From positions 1-64,000 of the forward strand of contig NZ_FPBF01000012.1 in assembly GCF_900116615.1 (NCBI RefSeq): 64,000 nucleotides of DNA, written 5' to 3'. This DNA comes from Algoriphagus locisalis (GTDB lineage Bacteria; Bacteroidota; Bacteroidia; Cytophagales; Cyclobacteriaceae). This document shows, piece after piece, positions 35,505-43,253 of this stretch. Each line of letters opens with the position of its first letter. Positions within the stretch are counted from its first letter, which is position 1. The notes under the pieces are model-generated. The model ran no database searches. It saw nothing but the letters and a program-made list of their open reading frames with translations, and was not told the origin of the DNA. Position numbers and translations under genes: made by a program.

Positions 35505-36155
35505 CTATTGAAGTTCAAAACTTACACCTCCTTGGGTATCATGTTCCTGCTCCTTTCCGATAGAAAGCATCCAGCGGTCATAGGTGGCCTTAGATAGCCA
35601 CTGAACCTGAAAATCGTCAGTCAAATCAGTTTCAGAAGCAGCGGCTTGAGCCAATTCATGTGCCTTTCGGTATAGTAAACTGTCCTTTTCTGGATTGTGA
35701 TGCAAAACAAAAGCTGCATAATACTTATCTCTGCCCTTGGCTATTTTACCCGCTCTGCTGTAGTCCAATACCTGATTTAACCGAACACTGTCTCTCCCTT
35801 TCATTTGACTGCGGAATGCAGGAATAAAAAACTTAAGATTCATGCGGTCTGCCTGGTCCATTCTATGGGCATATTCCAGATCCTCCGAAACATTTCCGGT
35901 GGTAGTTAGCGGTTCTTCCAAGGGTGCTAAAAATCCAGTGATTAGTCCCACCACAATTATACTCAAGAGCGCTAATGGAACATGGAACCACTTCCCTTGA
36001 ATCCTTTTTTGAATCAACTTGATTACAAGTGCTAGTAACAAGTAGCATAAAATCAATCCCAATATCGCCAACAAAACAAATGAGAAGAGCGGATAATGAT
36101 ATGAAAGATATCCTACGACAAGTAATCCGGTCAGATAAGCTATGTTTTTCACCAT
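35505..36155 (-). CDS. Membrane protein with a DUF6624-like C-terminal domain
   Basis: The function is unknown. The 216-residue protein has three predicted membrane helices (about 4-20, 23-48 and 57-76), then a soluble helical domain. Its C-terminal part, AAFVLHHNPEKDSLLYRKA and YDRWMLSIGKEQEHDTQGG, resembles the DUF6624 pattern (WLxxQHxDxD ... DRxxLxxGxxQxYGTQ), but with HHNPEKD in place of QHxDHD. That match is from memory and is moderate. It stands alone between the dead hydrolase copy and a gene-poor stretch. Confidence 0.6.
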   Translation of the reverse strand: MVKNIAYLTGLLVVGYLSYHYPLFSFVLLAILGLILCYLLLALVIKLIQKRIQGKWFHVPLALLSIIVVGLITGFLAPLEEPLTTTGNVSEDLEYAHRMDQADRMNLKFFIPAFRSQMKGRDSVRLNQVLDYSRAGKIAKGRDKYYAAFVLHHNPEKDSLLYRKAHELAQAAASETDLTDDFQVQWLSKATYDRWMLSIGKEQEHDTQGGVSFELQ

Positions 36156-36499
36156 GTGTCAACTAATTTTTTTTTAAAATCTGGATACATGGGGTAATGG
36201 ATGGTTTTCAACTAATGCTCCCACACTTATGGTAAGTACGCTTCCGTACGTCAGGTGAACATTCCTGAACAGGTAATTAATGCTTTTAATTACGAGTCAA
36301 TATTGACTTCATCTACAAAGGCTACACTTAATAGCAAATAACCCATTTCATTTCTCAGCCCCCCATACCCCAATTGATAGATGAAGCAAACTTTCCAAGA
36401 ACAGTACCAATTGTAAGATGGGCTGAGCTAAACAGTGTATATCATGAGGAACGAAATGAGGCAAACCAGCCTAGTCCAGATATTTCAAAAAATGTATAT
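36156..36499. other. Gene-free stretch with a short palindrome
   Basis: No coding frame here shows family similarity or a good start. GTAATTAA and TTAATTAC form an eight-base stem with a five-base loop at 36273-36293, but no T-run follows. GTACG-CTTC-CGTAC lies 38 bases before it. Their role is unknown. Confidence 0.4.
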
Positions 36500-36685
36500 T
36501 TATTCAGAAGTGACTTTATAAATTCCGGTCGGTGCTGTTTGTATCAGTTTTCCATCCGTAAACTTCTGATAGATATCCGATGATCCTTTTGGGCTTTGTG
36601 TACTGCGCCACTTGTTTCTTGCTAAGTCATTTCCATCTTTTCTCTTAGCTGATGTCTTTGCTGATGTTTTTGCTAGTGTCTTCAT
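36500..36685 (-). CDS. Small lysine-rich hypothetical protein
   Basis: A 61-codon frame from the ATG at 36685, which follows AAAAGACT. The product begins with a Lys/Thr/Ala-rich repeat (MKTLAKTSAKTSAKRKDG), then a Trp-containing stretch with SPKGSSDIYQKF, and ends DGKLIQTAPTGIYKVTSE. This end closely resembles the last residues of the lipoprotein at 60387-61322 (EGKLIQIAPTGDYRIISE). It could be a short nucleic-acid-binding or structural protein, but I do not recognise a family. Coding status rests on composition, the clean start and the shared C-terminal pattern. Confidence 0.45.
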   Translation of the reverse strand: MKTLAKTSAKTSAKRKDGNDLARNKWRSTQSPKGSSDIYQKFTDGKLIQTAPTGIYKVTSE

Positions 36686-36958
36686 AGTCTTTTGTGTTTT
36701 GGTTTGACAAATTCTTATGAAGCTGCACCAGCCTGAGACCGGCACTACCCGCAAGAGGAAACGGAATAAACCAGCAGAGACAAGTGCGTGGGCTTTATGC
36801 CGTAAGCTCTTGCCTCGTGTGACGGGATCAGGCTAAATTGGCGGAAGAAGGAATGGGAAAAATAAGTTGTTTTAAACAAGCTCACAGAACCTATCAGGTT
36901 GTAAATAACCCTTTCCACTAAAGTAGGTTCGAATGTGAACAAACCAATGAAACATAAT
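36686..36958. other. Spacer upstream of the Rrf2 regulator operators
   Basis: Nothing that I can support as a gene lies here. It is the 5' half of a gap of about 320 bases; the other half holds the operator and promoter of the Rrf2 gene listed separately. Confidence 0.4.
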
Positions 36959-36977
36959 TGTAATATTTATTGTTACA
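36959..36977. promoter_or_regulatory. Candidate Rrf2 operator in front of its own gene
   Basis: TGTAA-N9-TTACA, a 19-base palindrome, covers the -33 region of the promoter at 36970-36999. The same TGTAA-N9-TTACA pattern occurs at 37436-37454 before the next gene. A second small repeat, GTTAC-N7-GTAAC (36972-36988), overlaps it. Binding here would block the promoter, so autorepression is inferred. Confidence 0.6.
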
Positions 36978-36999
36978 TATAAAGTAACTCTTATATTTG
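36970..36999 (+). promoter_or_regulatory. Promoter of the Rrf2 regulator gene
   Basis: TTG at 36970-36972 and TATATTTG at 36992-36999, separated by 19 bases, match the Bacteroidota consensus TTTG-N17-20-TAnnTTTG. The -7 element ends 8 bases before the start codon at 37008, so the leader RNA would be very short or absent. Confidence 0.55.
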
Positions 37000-37007
37000 C
37001 ATCAGTT

Positions 37008-37418
37008 ATGAACAACACCAGATTTGCAACCGCCCTTCACATTTTAACGCTTCTTGCGTACAAGGAGCATGAGTGGCTAAGTTCAGACTGGATAGCCGGA
37101 AGCATCAACGTCAACCCTGTGATTGTCCGCAAAGAGCTTGGGGTATTGATGCATGCAGGGCTGGTGAAGAGCAGAAAAGGCAAAGAGGGCGGGTATGCAC
37201 TGGATAAAAACAGCGTAGCTATTACCCTTGCAGATATATATCTTACAGTGAAGACCACGAATGTTTTAGGGAAAAAGAATTTATTACCCAATCCAAAATG
37301 TCCTGTCGGCAAGGATATTAACAAAAAACTTGAGGGACTAAATACAGTAATTGATCAATCGGTGATCAAAGAATTACAATGCAAAACCTTGAAAAATTTT
37401 GCAGAAAACTTTCACTGA
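37008..37418 (+). CDS. Rrf2-family transcriptional regulator
   Basis: This 136-residue winged-helix regulator opens MNNTRFATALHILTLLAY, the standard Rrf2 start. The DNA-recognition helix is followed by the wing VKSRKGKEGGYALDK (about 53-67). The three clustered Cys used for Fe-S binding in IscR or NsrR are absent; only two Cys remain (PKCPVG near 103 and LQCKTL near 127). It is therefore closer to the YwnA/HypR-like thiol-responsive members. It lies 59 bases before an NmrA/QorB-like oxidoreductase, and both genes carry the same palindrome, so it probably represses both until a redox or electrophile signal appears. Confidence 0.88.
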   Translation: MNNTRFATALHILTLLAYKEHEWLSSDWIAGSINVNPVIVRKELGVLMHAGLVKSRKGKEGGYALDKNSVAITLADIYLTVKTTNVLGKKNLLPNPKCPVGKDINKKLEGLNTVIDQSVIKELQCKTLKNFAENFH

Positions 37419-37435
37419 TATTTTTTGCCTTTTAA

Positions 37436-37454
37436 TGTAACACAAACTATTACA
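37436..37454. promoter_or_regulatory. Candidate Rrf2 operator in front of the oxidoreductase gene
   Basis: TGTAA-N9-TTACA, with the same half-sites and the same spacing as at 36959-36977. A near-consensus -7 element TAACTTTA follows at 37457-37464, so the oxidoreductase gene probably has its own promoter under the same repressor. Confidence 0.6.
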
Positions 37455-37477
37455 CTTAACTTTAAAATACAACAGGT

Positions 37478-38320
37478 ATGAAAATCGGAATTACCGGGGC
37501 AACCGGTCAACTCGGAAAATTGGTAGTAGAGCAACTGAAAAGCAGAACAGATGCGTCAGACCTCATAGCACTGGTTCGCTCACCGCAAAAAGTAGAGGAT
37601 ATAGAGGCCAGGGCTTTCGATTACAACGCCCCTGAGTCAATGGAAGAATCTTTACAAGGCATCCATACCTTGCTCTTGATTTCCGGAAATGAAATCGGAA
37701 AAAGAGCCATGCAGCATAAGAATGTGATCAATGCAGCCAAAGAAGCAGGCATAAAATGGATAGTCTATACCAGCCTACTAAGAGCAGACACCTCCACACT
37801 CAGTCTTGCTGAGGAGCACTTAGCTACAGAAAAATACTTGAATGAATCAGGCATTTCATTCACTCTATTGAGAAACGGATGGTATACTGAAAACTATTCA
37901 GGTTCTATTCCGGGAGCTTTAGCAGCAGGTGCATTTATAGGAAGTGCAGGTGATGGTAAAATATCATCGGCCAGCCGGGCTGATTTTGCCGAAGCGGCAG
38001 CTGCCGTATTAACCGGTGAAGGTCACGAAGGTAAAGTATATGAACTTGCCGGTGACCAGTCTTTTACTTTAAAGGATTTCGCAGTGGAAATCTCTAAGCA
38101 AACTGGTAAAGACATACCTTACCAAGACCTCTCTGAGCAGGAATACAGCAAAGCACTTCAAGGTTTCGGCTTACCTGATAGGATCGCAGACGGTATAGCC
38201 TCATGGGATGTCAGTGCCTCAAAAGGGGATTTATATGCAGAAGATAAAACTTTATCAAAACTGATAGATCATCCTACAACTCCGATGTCAGAATCAATAA
38301 AAGCAATTTTAAACTCATAG
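37478..38320 (+). CDS. NmrA-family NAD(P)H-binding oxidoreductase, quinone reductase 2 (QorB)-like
   Basis: An atypical short-chain dehydrogenase of 280 residues. The cofactor site GITGATGQLGK is at the N-terminus, followed by ALVRSPQKV. YTSLLRADTS and LRNGWYTENY are typical of the QorB/YtfG and NmrA-like group, which act on quinones or sense NADP rather than using the Tyr-x3-Lys centre of classical enzymes. The likely job is defence against quinones or related electrophiles. It follows an Rrf2 regulator and shares its operator, an arrangement that supports this. A strong terminator follows. Confidence 0.85.
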   Translation: MKIGITGATGQLGKLVVEQLKSRTDASDLIALVRSPQKVEDIEARAFDYNAPESMEESLQGIHTLLLISGNEIGKRAMQHKNVINAAKEAGIKWIVYTSLLRADTSTLSLAEEHLATEKYLNESGISFTLLRNGWYTENYSGSIPGALAAGAFIGSAGDGKISSASRADFAEAAAAVLTGEGHEGKVYELAGDQSFTLKDFAVEISKQTGKDIPYQDLSEQEYSKALQGFGLPDRIADGIASWDVSASKGDLYAEDKTLSKLIDHPTTPMSESIKAILNS

Positions 38321-38330
38321 AATAGAAATA

Positions 38331-38372
38331 AAGCAAAATGCCACTTCACTCTAGTGGCATTTTGCTTTTGGT
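38331..38372 (+). terminator. Strong intrinsic terminator after the oxidoreductase gene
   Basis: Positions 38331-38345 and 38353-38367 form a perfect 15-base stem with a 7-base loop, followed by TTT on the plus strand. It starts 10 bases after the stop codon. The opposite strand also has T-rich sequence after the stem, so it may stop minus-strand transcripts from the mobilization genes as well. Confidence 0.85.
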
Positions 38373-38469
38373 AAATTTGAAACTGTCTTATACAGAATCA
38401 AAACAAACCTGTTATTAAGCTCAAATCACCCCATAAAACACGCATTTCTAACGAGTGGACTTGGACAGT

Positions 38470-40449
38470 TTAGCTCCTAATAATCAAATGCCCTAACTCC
38501 GGTGTATCAAATACCCGTTCCATTTCCACTCTGATAATCTCCTCCACTTCACGCTTGATTCTCCTGTAGTTTTCCTCCACCTCCTCCTGGGTGATTTCCC
38601 GTGCTTTGGGGATTGGTCGATACCTTTCTTCCTCCTGCTTCAAGGATTTATGATCATTGATGATCTCAGCATGAAACGCTTTCAATTCGATCTTCTGGTC
38701 TGGTGTGTCTGCCACCATTCCCACAAATTCACCAGAGGAAAGTGAAGCTATAGTAGAAGGAGGAACCGCCTGATCCAGTTGGGTGGATTTGCTAACTGAT
38801 GTCTCTGAACTGTTGATCGATACACTCTCCCGGTTCTGGATAATCCTTCCAAACCGTTCTGAAAGTTGCTTTGCCGTATCCCCCAATACCTGTCCGCTGA
38901 TAAAATTCCCCACCGTATTCATAATCACATCAGCCTGCTCCCTTCCATAATCCTTTCGAAGCTGGCTGTAATCCTGTACTCCCAAGCAGGTAGCTACCTT
39001 GTTGGACCGTGCGGTGGCAATCAGGTTATCAATGCCATTGAAATAGATCGTAGGAAATTCATCAAACACCAGACTGGATTTCAGCTTGCCCTTCTGGTTG
39101 ACCAGCTTGACCACCCTGGAAATATAGAGCGATAAGACAGCCCCATAGACCTGCTGCTTTTGGGGATTGTTTCCCATGCAGATGATTTTAGGCGCATCTG
39201 GATTGTTTAGATCCAGCGTGAATTCACTCTCGGAAAGCACATAATACAGTTGGGGAGAAGAAAGTCGTGCCATGGTGATCTTGGCACTGGCCACCTGACC
39301 TTCCAACTGATCAAATGCCTTTTTAACCAAAGCAGAGACAAAAGGATTTACCAAAACTTCTATTTCCGGCTCAGTTCGTAATACAGTAAACAGTTTCTCA
39401 TAATCGGCCTGCATCAGTTCGATGACATGGGGCAGGGTACAGTATTTGCCTTGTCTATGCTTTTTAAGAAACCAGACAATAGCTGTGAGGAAATTAATCG
39501 GGCTTTCCACAAAGAAGTCTCCCTGCTTTTTGATCCACTCCCTGTTCAGACCAAGCATAATGGTGCGGGCAACTTCCGAGGCATCGGTAATGTCCAGCAT
39601 GGTCTCCGGGTCTAAGGGATTGCAGCGATGGGTATGGGAAAGTCTGTCAAAATTGATGGTATAGAATTCAGGCTTTACAGGATAGGCAGAATAATTCTTT
39701 AGCAGCGTATTGTAAGCGATACGGGAGAGATCATCGTACTTGAAATCATAGACAAACATGGAAAAGCCCTTACTGATGTGTTGGGTAATCACATGTCGGA
39801 TCACAAAGTAACTTTTTCCGGAACCTGGAGTACCGGCCACCAACAATGCCCTAAAGGGATTGATGATGTTGATCCATGACTTTCTGATCGTATCCTTAAG
39901 CCGGTATTGTGCCGGAAGATTAACCGAATATCCATTTTCCAGGTAGCGCTCTTCCTGGGGAAATGTCTCGTTCAAATGATTAAACACCCCCTGATCAAAC
40001 CGGTTCTTCAGCAAGCGGCTTAGCAGCCCTCCTCCCCTCAGAATAAGAATAAATCCAAGACTGGTGACTGTTATGTAAATAATGTTCAGCGTATCTCCCT
40101 TAACTGGAAGGTAAAAGACAAAAAAGCTGCCCGCATAGAGTACCAATCCATTGATCAGTGGCAAGCCTATCTGAACCATTCTGAGTTTATCATCCTTCTT
40201 TCCTTTCGCTCCGATCAAGGAAATCAGCAAAAGCCCCAATGCGAAAACTTTGGATAGATAGAATTCATTAAACAGACCGGTATCCTGAATATTGACCAGA
40301 AGTCTTTCTGAAATAGGATGCGTAAGCCCCCATTGATCGAAGGAATGATAACAGTAGTAATAGCAATGCAGACCCAGCATTCCAATACTTGCCTTTCTGG
40401 TCAGGTCGATGATCTTCCTTAACCCCTCGGTGTTTTCTCCGGTTTGCAT
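38470..40449 (-). CDS. VirD4/TraG-like type IV coupling protein of the mobilization module
   Basis: This membrane ATPase links a relaxase-DNA complex to a type IV secretion channel. The 659-residue protein has three to four membrane helices (about 15-155). Next comes Walker A GTPGSGKS with K212, Walker B SSLVFDEFPT (about 460), and the segment YNxIATARSNKVATCLGVQD-like pattern of TraG/TraD ATPases (DNLIATARSNKVATCLG). The C-terminal tail is rich in Glu and Arg. It starts 9 bases after the relaxase stop and is the last gene of the module. No other transfer genes are nearby, so the element would need a helper channel. Confidence 0.87.
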   Translation of the reverse strand: MQTGENTEGLRKIIDLTRKASIGMLGLHCYYYCYHSFDQWGLTHPISERLLVNIQDTGLFNEFYLSKVFALGLLLISLIGAKGKKDDKLRMVQIGLPLINGLVLYAGSFFVFYLPVKGDTLNIIYITVTSLGFILILRGGGLLSRLLKNRFDQGVFNHLNETFPQEERYLENGYSVNLPAQYRLKDTIRKSWINIINPFRALLVAGTPGSGKSYFVIRHVITQHISKGFSMFVYDFKYDDLSRIAYNTLLKNYSAYPVKPEFYTINFDRLSHTHRCNPLDPETMLDITDASEVARTIMLGLNREWIKKQGDFFVESPINFLTAIVWFLKKHRQGKYCTLPHVIELMQADYEKLFTVLRTEPEIEVLVNPFVSALVKKAFDQLEGQVASAKITMARLSSPQLYYVLSESEFTLDLNNPDAPKIICMGNNPQKQQVYGAVLSLYISRVVKLVNQKGKLKSSLVFDEFPTIYFNGIDNLIATARSNKVATCLGVQDYSQLRKDYGREQADVIMNTVGNFISGQVLGDTAKQLSERFGRIIQNRESVSINSSETSVSKSTQLDQAVPPSTIASLSSGEFVGMVADTPDQKIELKAFHAEIINDHKSLKQEEERYRPIPKAREITQEEVEENYRRIKREVEEIIRVEMERVFDTPELGHLIIRS

Positions 40450-40458
40450 AGGCTCTGT

Positions 40459-41688
40459 TTATTGGATTCGCTTCCTGCGTTTTTTCTTCTTCTTTTGCCT
40501 TAGCTCATAAGGGGTTGGATCTTCCGGTTGGTAAGAAGTTAAAGAAATCTCAAGGCTAGGAATTCTGGTGCCTTGCTCAGTTTCCTGCCCAGTTATTTTT
40601 ATTTCCTGCTTTACCTCCTGCTCTCTTTCCGATGGATCGGAAAGTATATACTCTTTCGAAAATCTAACAGAAAGCGCATTGGCAGCTAACTCCTTTCCCA
40701 AGGCTGAACCGTTAAACACGCATCGGTTTACGTTATCTATGTAGGTCACCCCATACAGCCGTCCTTCTTCACTGAACCTGACTAGCGGCTTGATTCCTTC
40801 AATCCTGAGTTTGGAAGTAAACTCCTCCAGGGAACTGCTATTTTGCAACACTCCGTGAATTACGCCAAGGAGCGTTTCCCGGTGTTGCTTTCTTGCTTCT
40901 TTGTTCCGTAGGAACAGCTTTTCAAGTCTGGCTAAGGTAGGCCTGCAATACATTGAACTGGCCTTCACAGGAACCCCTACCCGGTTGCCTGACGTATCCA
41001 AAACCGAGTACACCAGTCCCTTATTTTTAAACATGTCACTTTCCTTTTCACCCCGGTAAGCACCTACATTGAACTGCCCCAACACAGCATTCAGCTCAGG
41101 CAGGGAAGTAAATTGATACGAACGTGTAACCTCCTGAACAATATTGGAGATAGAGGCTTTCGTTTCCCGTTTGCCATACACAGCTTTCTCCAACGGCTGG
41201 AGCAAATTGACTTTTTGCTTCCGCTGCTCTTCTGCCTTTACAAGATCGTATCGCTGCTCAATTTGCTTTCGGGTCTGTTCTGACAGCACCTTACCCAGGT
41301 TATGCGTTTCAATCCGCTTTCCTGAACTTGAAATATTGGTGGTCACAATATGCACGTGGGGATGGGCAGCATCAAAATGCTGGTACAGCAGGTAAGGCTG
41401 GTTTTCAAAACCAATCCCTTTCAAATAATCCCCTGCAATTTTTTGAAGGATATACCCATCTACTTTATCCTCTGGAGAGAAATTCAGCGAAATATGGACG
41501 GCATTTGTTTTCGTCCTTGTATTCAAGTTCTGCACCTTTTCAAATGATTGGATCTTATCCCTGACAGTAAGATTTTTAACGGCAAACCCTCCCATCTGTA
41601 CCAGTTTTGCCTGTCCGCTTTTCACCTTCTGTTCGTTGTATCGGATCACCCCTCCAATTGTCTTTCCTGTACTGATTTTAGCAACCAA
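40459..41688 (-). CDS. Relaxase/mobilization nuclease (MOBP-like, MobB type)
   Basis: This enzyme nicks the transfer origin and stays bound to the 5' end. The 409-residue protein starts MVAKISTGKTIGGVIRYNE, the usual start of Bacteroidota mobilization nucleases. The metal-binding triad appears in HFDAAHPHVHIV (about residue 104-115), followed by NISSSGKRIETHNLGK. Tyr candidates for DNA attachment lie early (Y17) or in YLLYQH. The C-terminus is a basic tail (KKKKKRRKRIQ). It begins directly after the MobC-like stop. Family is secure, exact MOB class less so. Confidence 0.9.
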   Translation of the reverse strand: MVAKISTGKTIGGVIRYNEQKVKSGQAKLVQMGGFAVKNLTVRDKIQSFEKVQNLNTRTKTNAVHISLNFSPEDKVDGYILQKIAGDYLKGIGFENQPYLLYQHFDAAHPHVHIVTTNISSSGKRIETHNLGKVLSEQTRKQIEQRYDLVKAEEQRKQKVNLLQPLEKAVYGKRETKASISNIVQEVTRSYQFTSLPELNAVLGQFNVGAYRGEKESDMFKNKGLVYSVLDTSGNRVGVPVKASSMYCRPTLARLEKLFLRNKEARKQHRETLLGVIHGVLQNSSSLEEFTSKLRIEGIKPLVRFSEEGRLYGVTYIDNVNRCVFNGSALGKELAANALSVRFSKEYILSDPSEREQEVKQEIKITGQETEQGTRIPSLEISLTSYQPEDPTPYELRQKKKKKRRKRIQ

Positions 41689-42075
41689 CTAGCTAAGCAT
41701 TTTCAACCCTTCAATCAAGCGATGCAGCGCCTCTAATTTTACTTTAGTCCGCTCAAAGTGAGGGAGCATTTCATTCACAAAAAACTGACGCTCTTTTGGA
41801 TCAGCCTGCATATGAAAATAGTGTGTAATCTGATTGATATTCACTCCTATTTTATTCAGTTCATTTCTGAGCAGTCCTAATTCCACCAGCGTGTTCTCCA
41901 CAGATTCGTTTCGCGTGTTCACTGTCAATTTTCTTTTGAAAAGCATGTCCCTTACCAGCTCACTGATCGTCTGACAGTAGGCACTTCTTTTCAGCAGAAT
42001 TTCCAGTTTCTCTAATTCAGTTGGAGTAAATCGGATCGACTTTCGTATTGGATAGTTGACAGTTCTCTTTTTCAT
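41689..42075 (-). CDS. MobC-like relaxosome accessory protein
   Basis: A 128-residue DNA-binding accessory protein of mobilization. The N-terminal half (SIRFTPTELEKLEILLKRSA) fits a ribbon-helix-helix fold, and GVNINQITHYFH is the hallmark of the MobC/relaxosome family (about 93-104). It would bind the transfer origin and help the relaxase open it. Its stop abuts the relaxase start, and the candidate origin lies 65-105 bases upstream of its own start. Confidence 0.88.
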   Translation of the reverse strand: MKKRTVNYPIRKSIRFTPTELEKLEILLKRSAYCQTISELVRDMLFKRKLTVNTRNESVENTLVELGLLRNELNKIGVNINQITHYFHMQADPKERQFFVNEMLPHFERTKVKLEALHRLIEGLKMLS

Positions 42076-42140
42076 ATGCCTAGGATTATAAAATTCGACT
42101 TCGGAGAAATTTTATCCCACCCGCAACTCCGGCAGCGGTG

Positions 42141-42180
42141 TGCAAGAGCGGATTGGCGTCAGACAATCCTACATCTTGCT
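42141..42180. other. Candidate transfer origin (oriT) nick region
   Basis: GGATTG (42150-42155) and CAATCC (42164-42169) are perfect arms around eight bases. Outside them GCAAGA (42142-42147) pairs with TCTTGC (42174-42179). The right side reads CATCTTGC, which fits the YATCYTG|Y nick consensus of MOBP systems, with the cut expected after 42178. The place, directly upstream of the mobC-like gene, is where such origins usually lie. The nick site is inferred. Confidence 0.5.
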
Positions 42181-42262
42181 CATTGCCAACACGCAATGCC
42201 AAGCCTACCCTCAGTGGAAGGTCGTGTAGTTCAAGCAGGAAATTTGTATTCTTGGAAAAGCC

Positions 42263-42478
42263 TCAGTTTTCCAGATTCCAAACCCAGTCATCAGCCGCCA
42301 TCACCCAGTCACGAATAGCGGTTCCCGATTCATTTCGCCAGTCCATCCCCTGATAATAGAAGTAGAAAACTTCCGATTCAGAAGTCGGAACATGAAGAGA
42401 GCTAAAGTAAGCTTGTACCTGTTCCAATGTTGGTGGAACATTTCTGGAAAAGTTGAGATTCTGAGCTTCTTGATTCAT
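42263..42478 (-). CDS. Small hypothetical protein of the mobilization region
   Basis: A 71-residue protein with no signal or membrane segment. Its pattern PPTLEQVQAYF ... ESEVFYFYYQGMDWRNESG ... RDWVMAADDWV resembles a short C-terminal module often seen in replication or mobile-element proteins of Bacteroidota (PxxxxVxxYFxE ... AxxFxxYxxxxxW ... WxxxxRxW). That likeness is from memory. Here the module stands alone, so it may be a relic or a small DNA-binding partner. It lies upstream of oriT on the same strand as the mob genes. Confidence 0.6.
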   Translation of the reverse strand: MNQEAQNLNFSRNVPPTLEQVQAYFSSLHVPTSESEVFYFYYQGMDWRNESGTAIRDWVMAADDWVWNLEN

Positions 42479-43253
42479 AACGATTATCGTTTTTGATGAA
42501 GCTCAAAAGTGTGGAAGCGTGGGGTGGAAAGGTCACACTGAAATCAGAATGGGGTTGGGAGTTTGGAGTGGTTCTACAGGAGAAAAATTACTGTCAATTT
42601 TGATAACTATTTGAGTTTGGAAAATATAGATTTGGGAAAAGGAGAACGCTCCTTAGTAAAAGACGCTATATATATCCAACTATCAAATCACTGTACCTAA
42701 AACATTAGCGAATTATAAGTGATTCTAAGCAACAGGGTACCGTTTTGTTACAGTTGTTACCCGAAGTAGCAAAAGAATCCGTTTTCGCATAATTTGGGGC
42801 CACAGCCATCACCCTTTTTACACGAGAAATGCCCAGATTGTCTATGGATAAAGGTGTATGTACCAAACCATTTTTTGGCGTCATCAACATGGTAGCTATC
42901 CCTATGGAGGAAAGCAGGATAGTAACTGGCACAGATTTGGTAAATATGCTGGTCTCTCCTACTGTTTCCTTTTCTCAACGGTGAATGTATTTTCAAGTGT
43001 ACTGCTGATACTTGATTCTCTTTCGGCAGAGGTCCTTTTCGCACACTAAGGGAAGCGCCGAAGATTTCATCCTCATACTTTTCTGCAACTGTGAAATAGT
43101 GATTTCGGTATCCTGTCCTGATTCAGGCTATTCATGAAACTTCCTTTAGACTGCTATTTCAGGATTACATTCCTTCAGCAACTTTTTTGTTTACCTTTTT
43201 TAATCCCAAAAGACTAAGAAGCAGAAACAGATTATTAACAATCATTTACTGCT
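42479..43253. other. Long gene-poor stretch beside the mobilization module
   Basis: Frames of 75 to 95 codons occur on the minus strand at 42705-43044 but break into each other. One has a hydrophobic start (VTILLSSIGIATMLM), which could be a decayed membrane-protein gene, but I cannot match it to a family. The mobile-element border probably lies here. No tRNA, integrase or clear direct repeat was found. Confidence 0.4.

Noticed and set aside
42705..43044. Minus-strand frames of 75 and 95 codons, one with a hydrophobic start
   Set aside because: They overlap in different frames, have no recognisable family or good start, and could not be joined into one gene.
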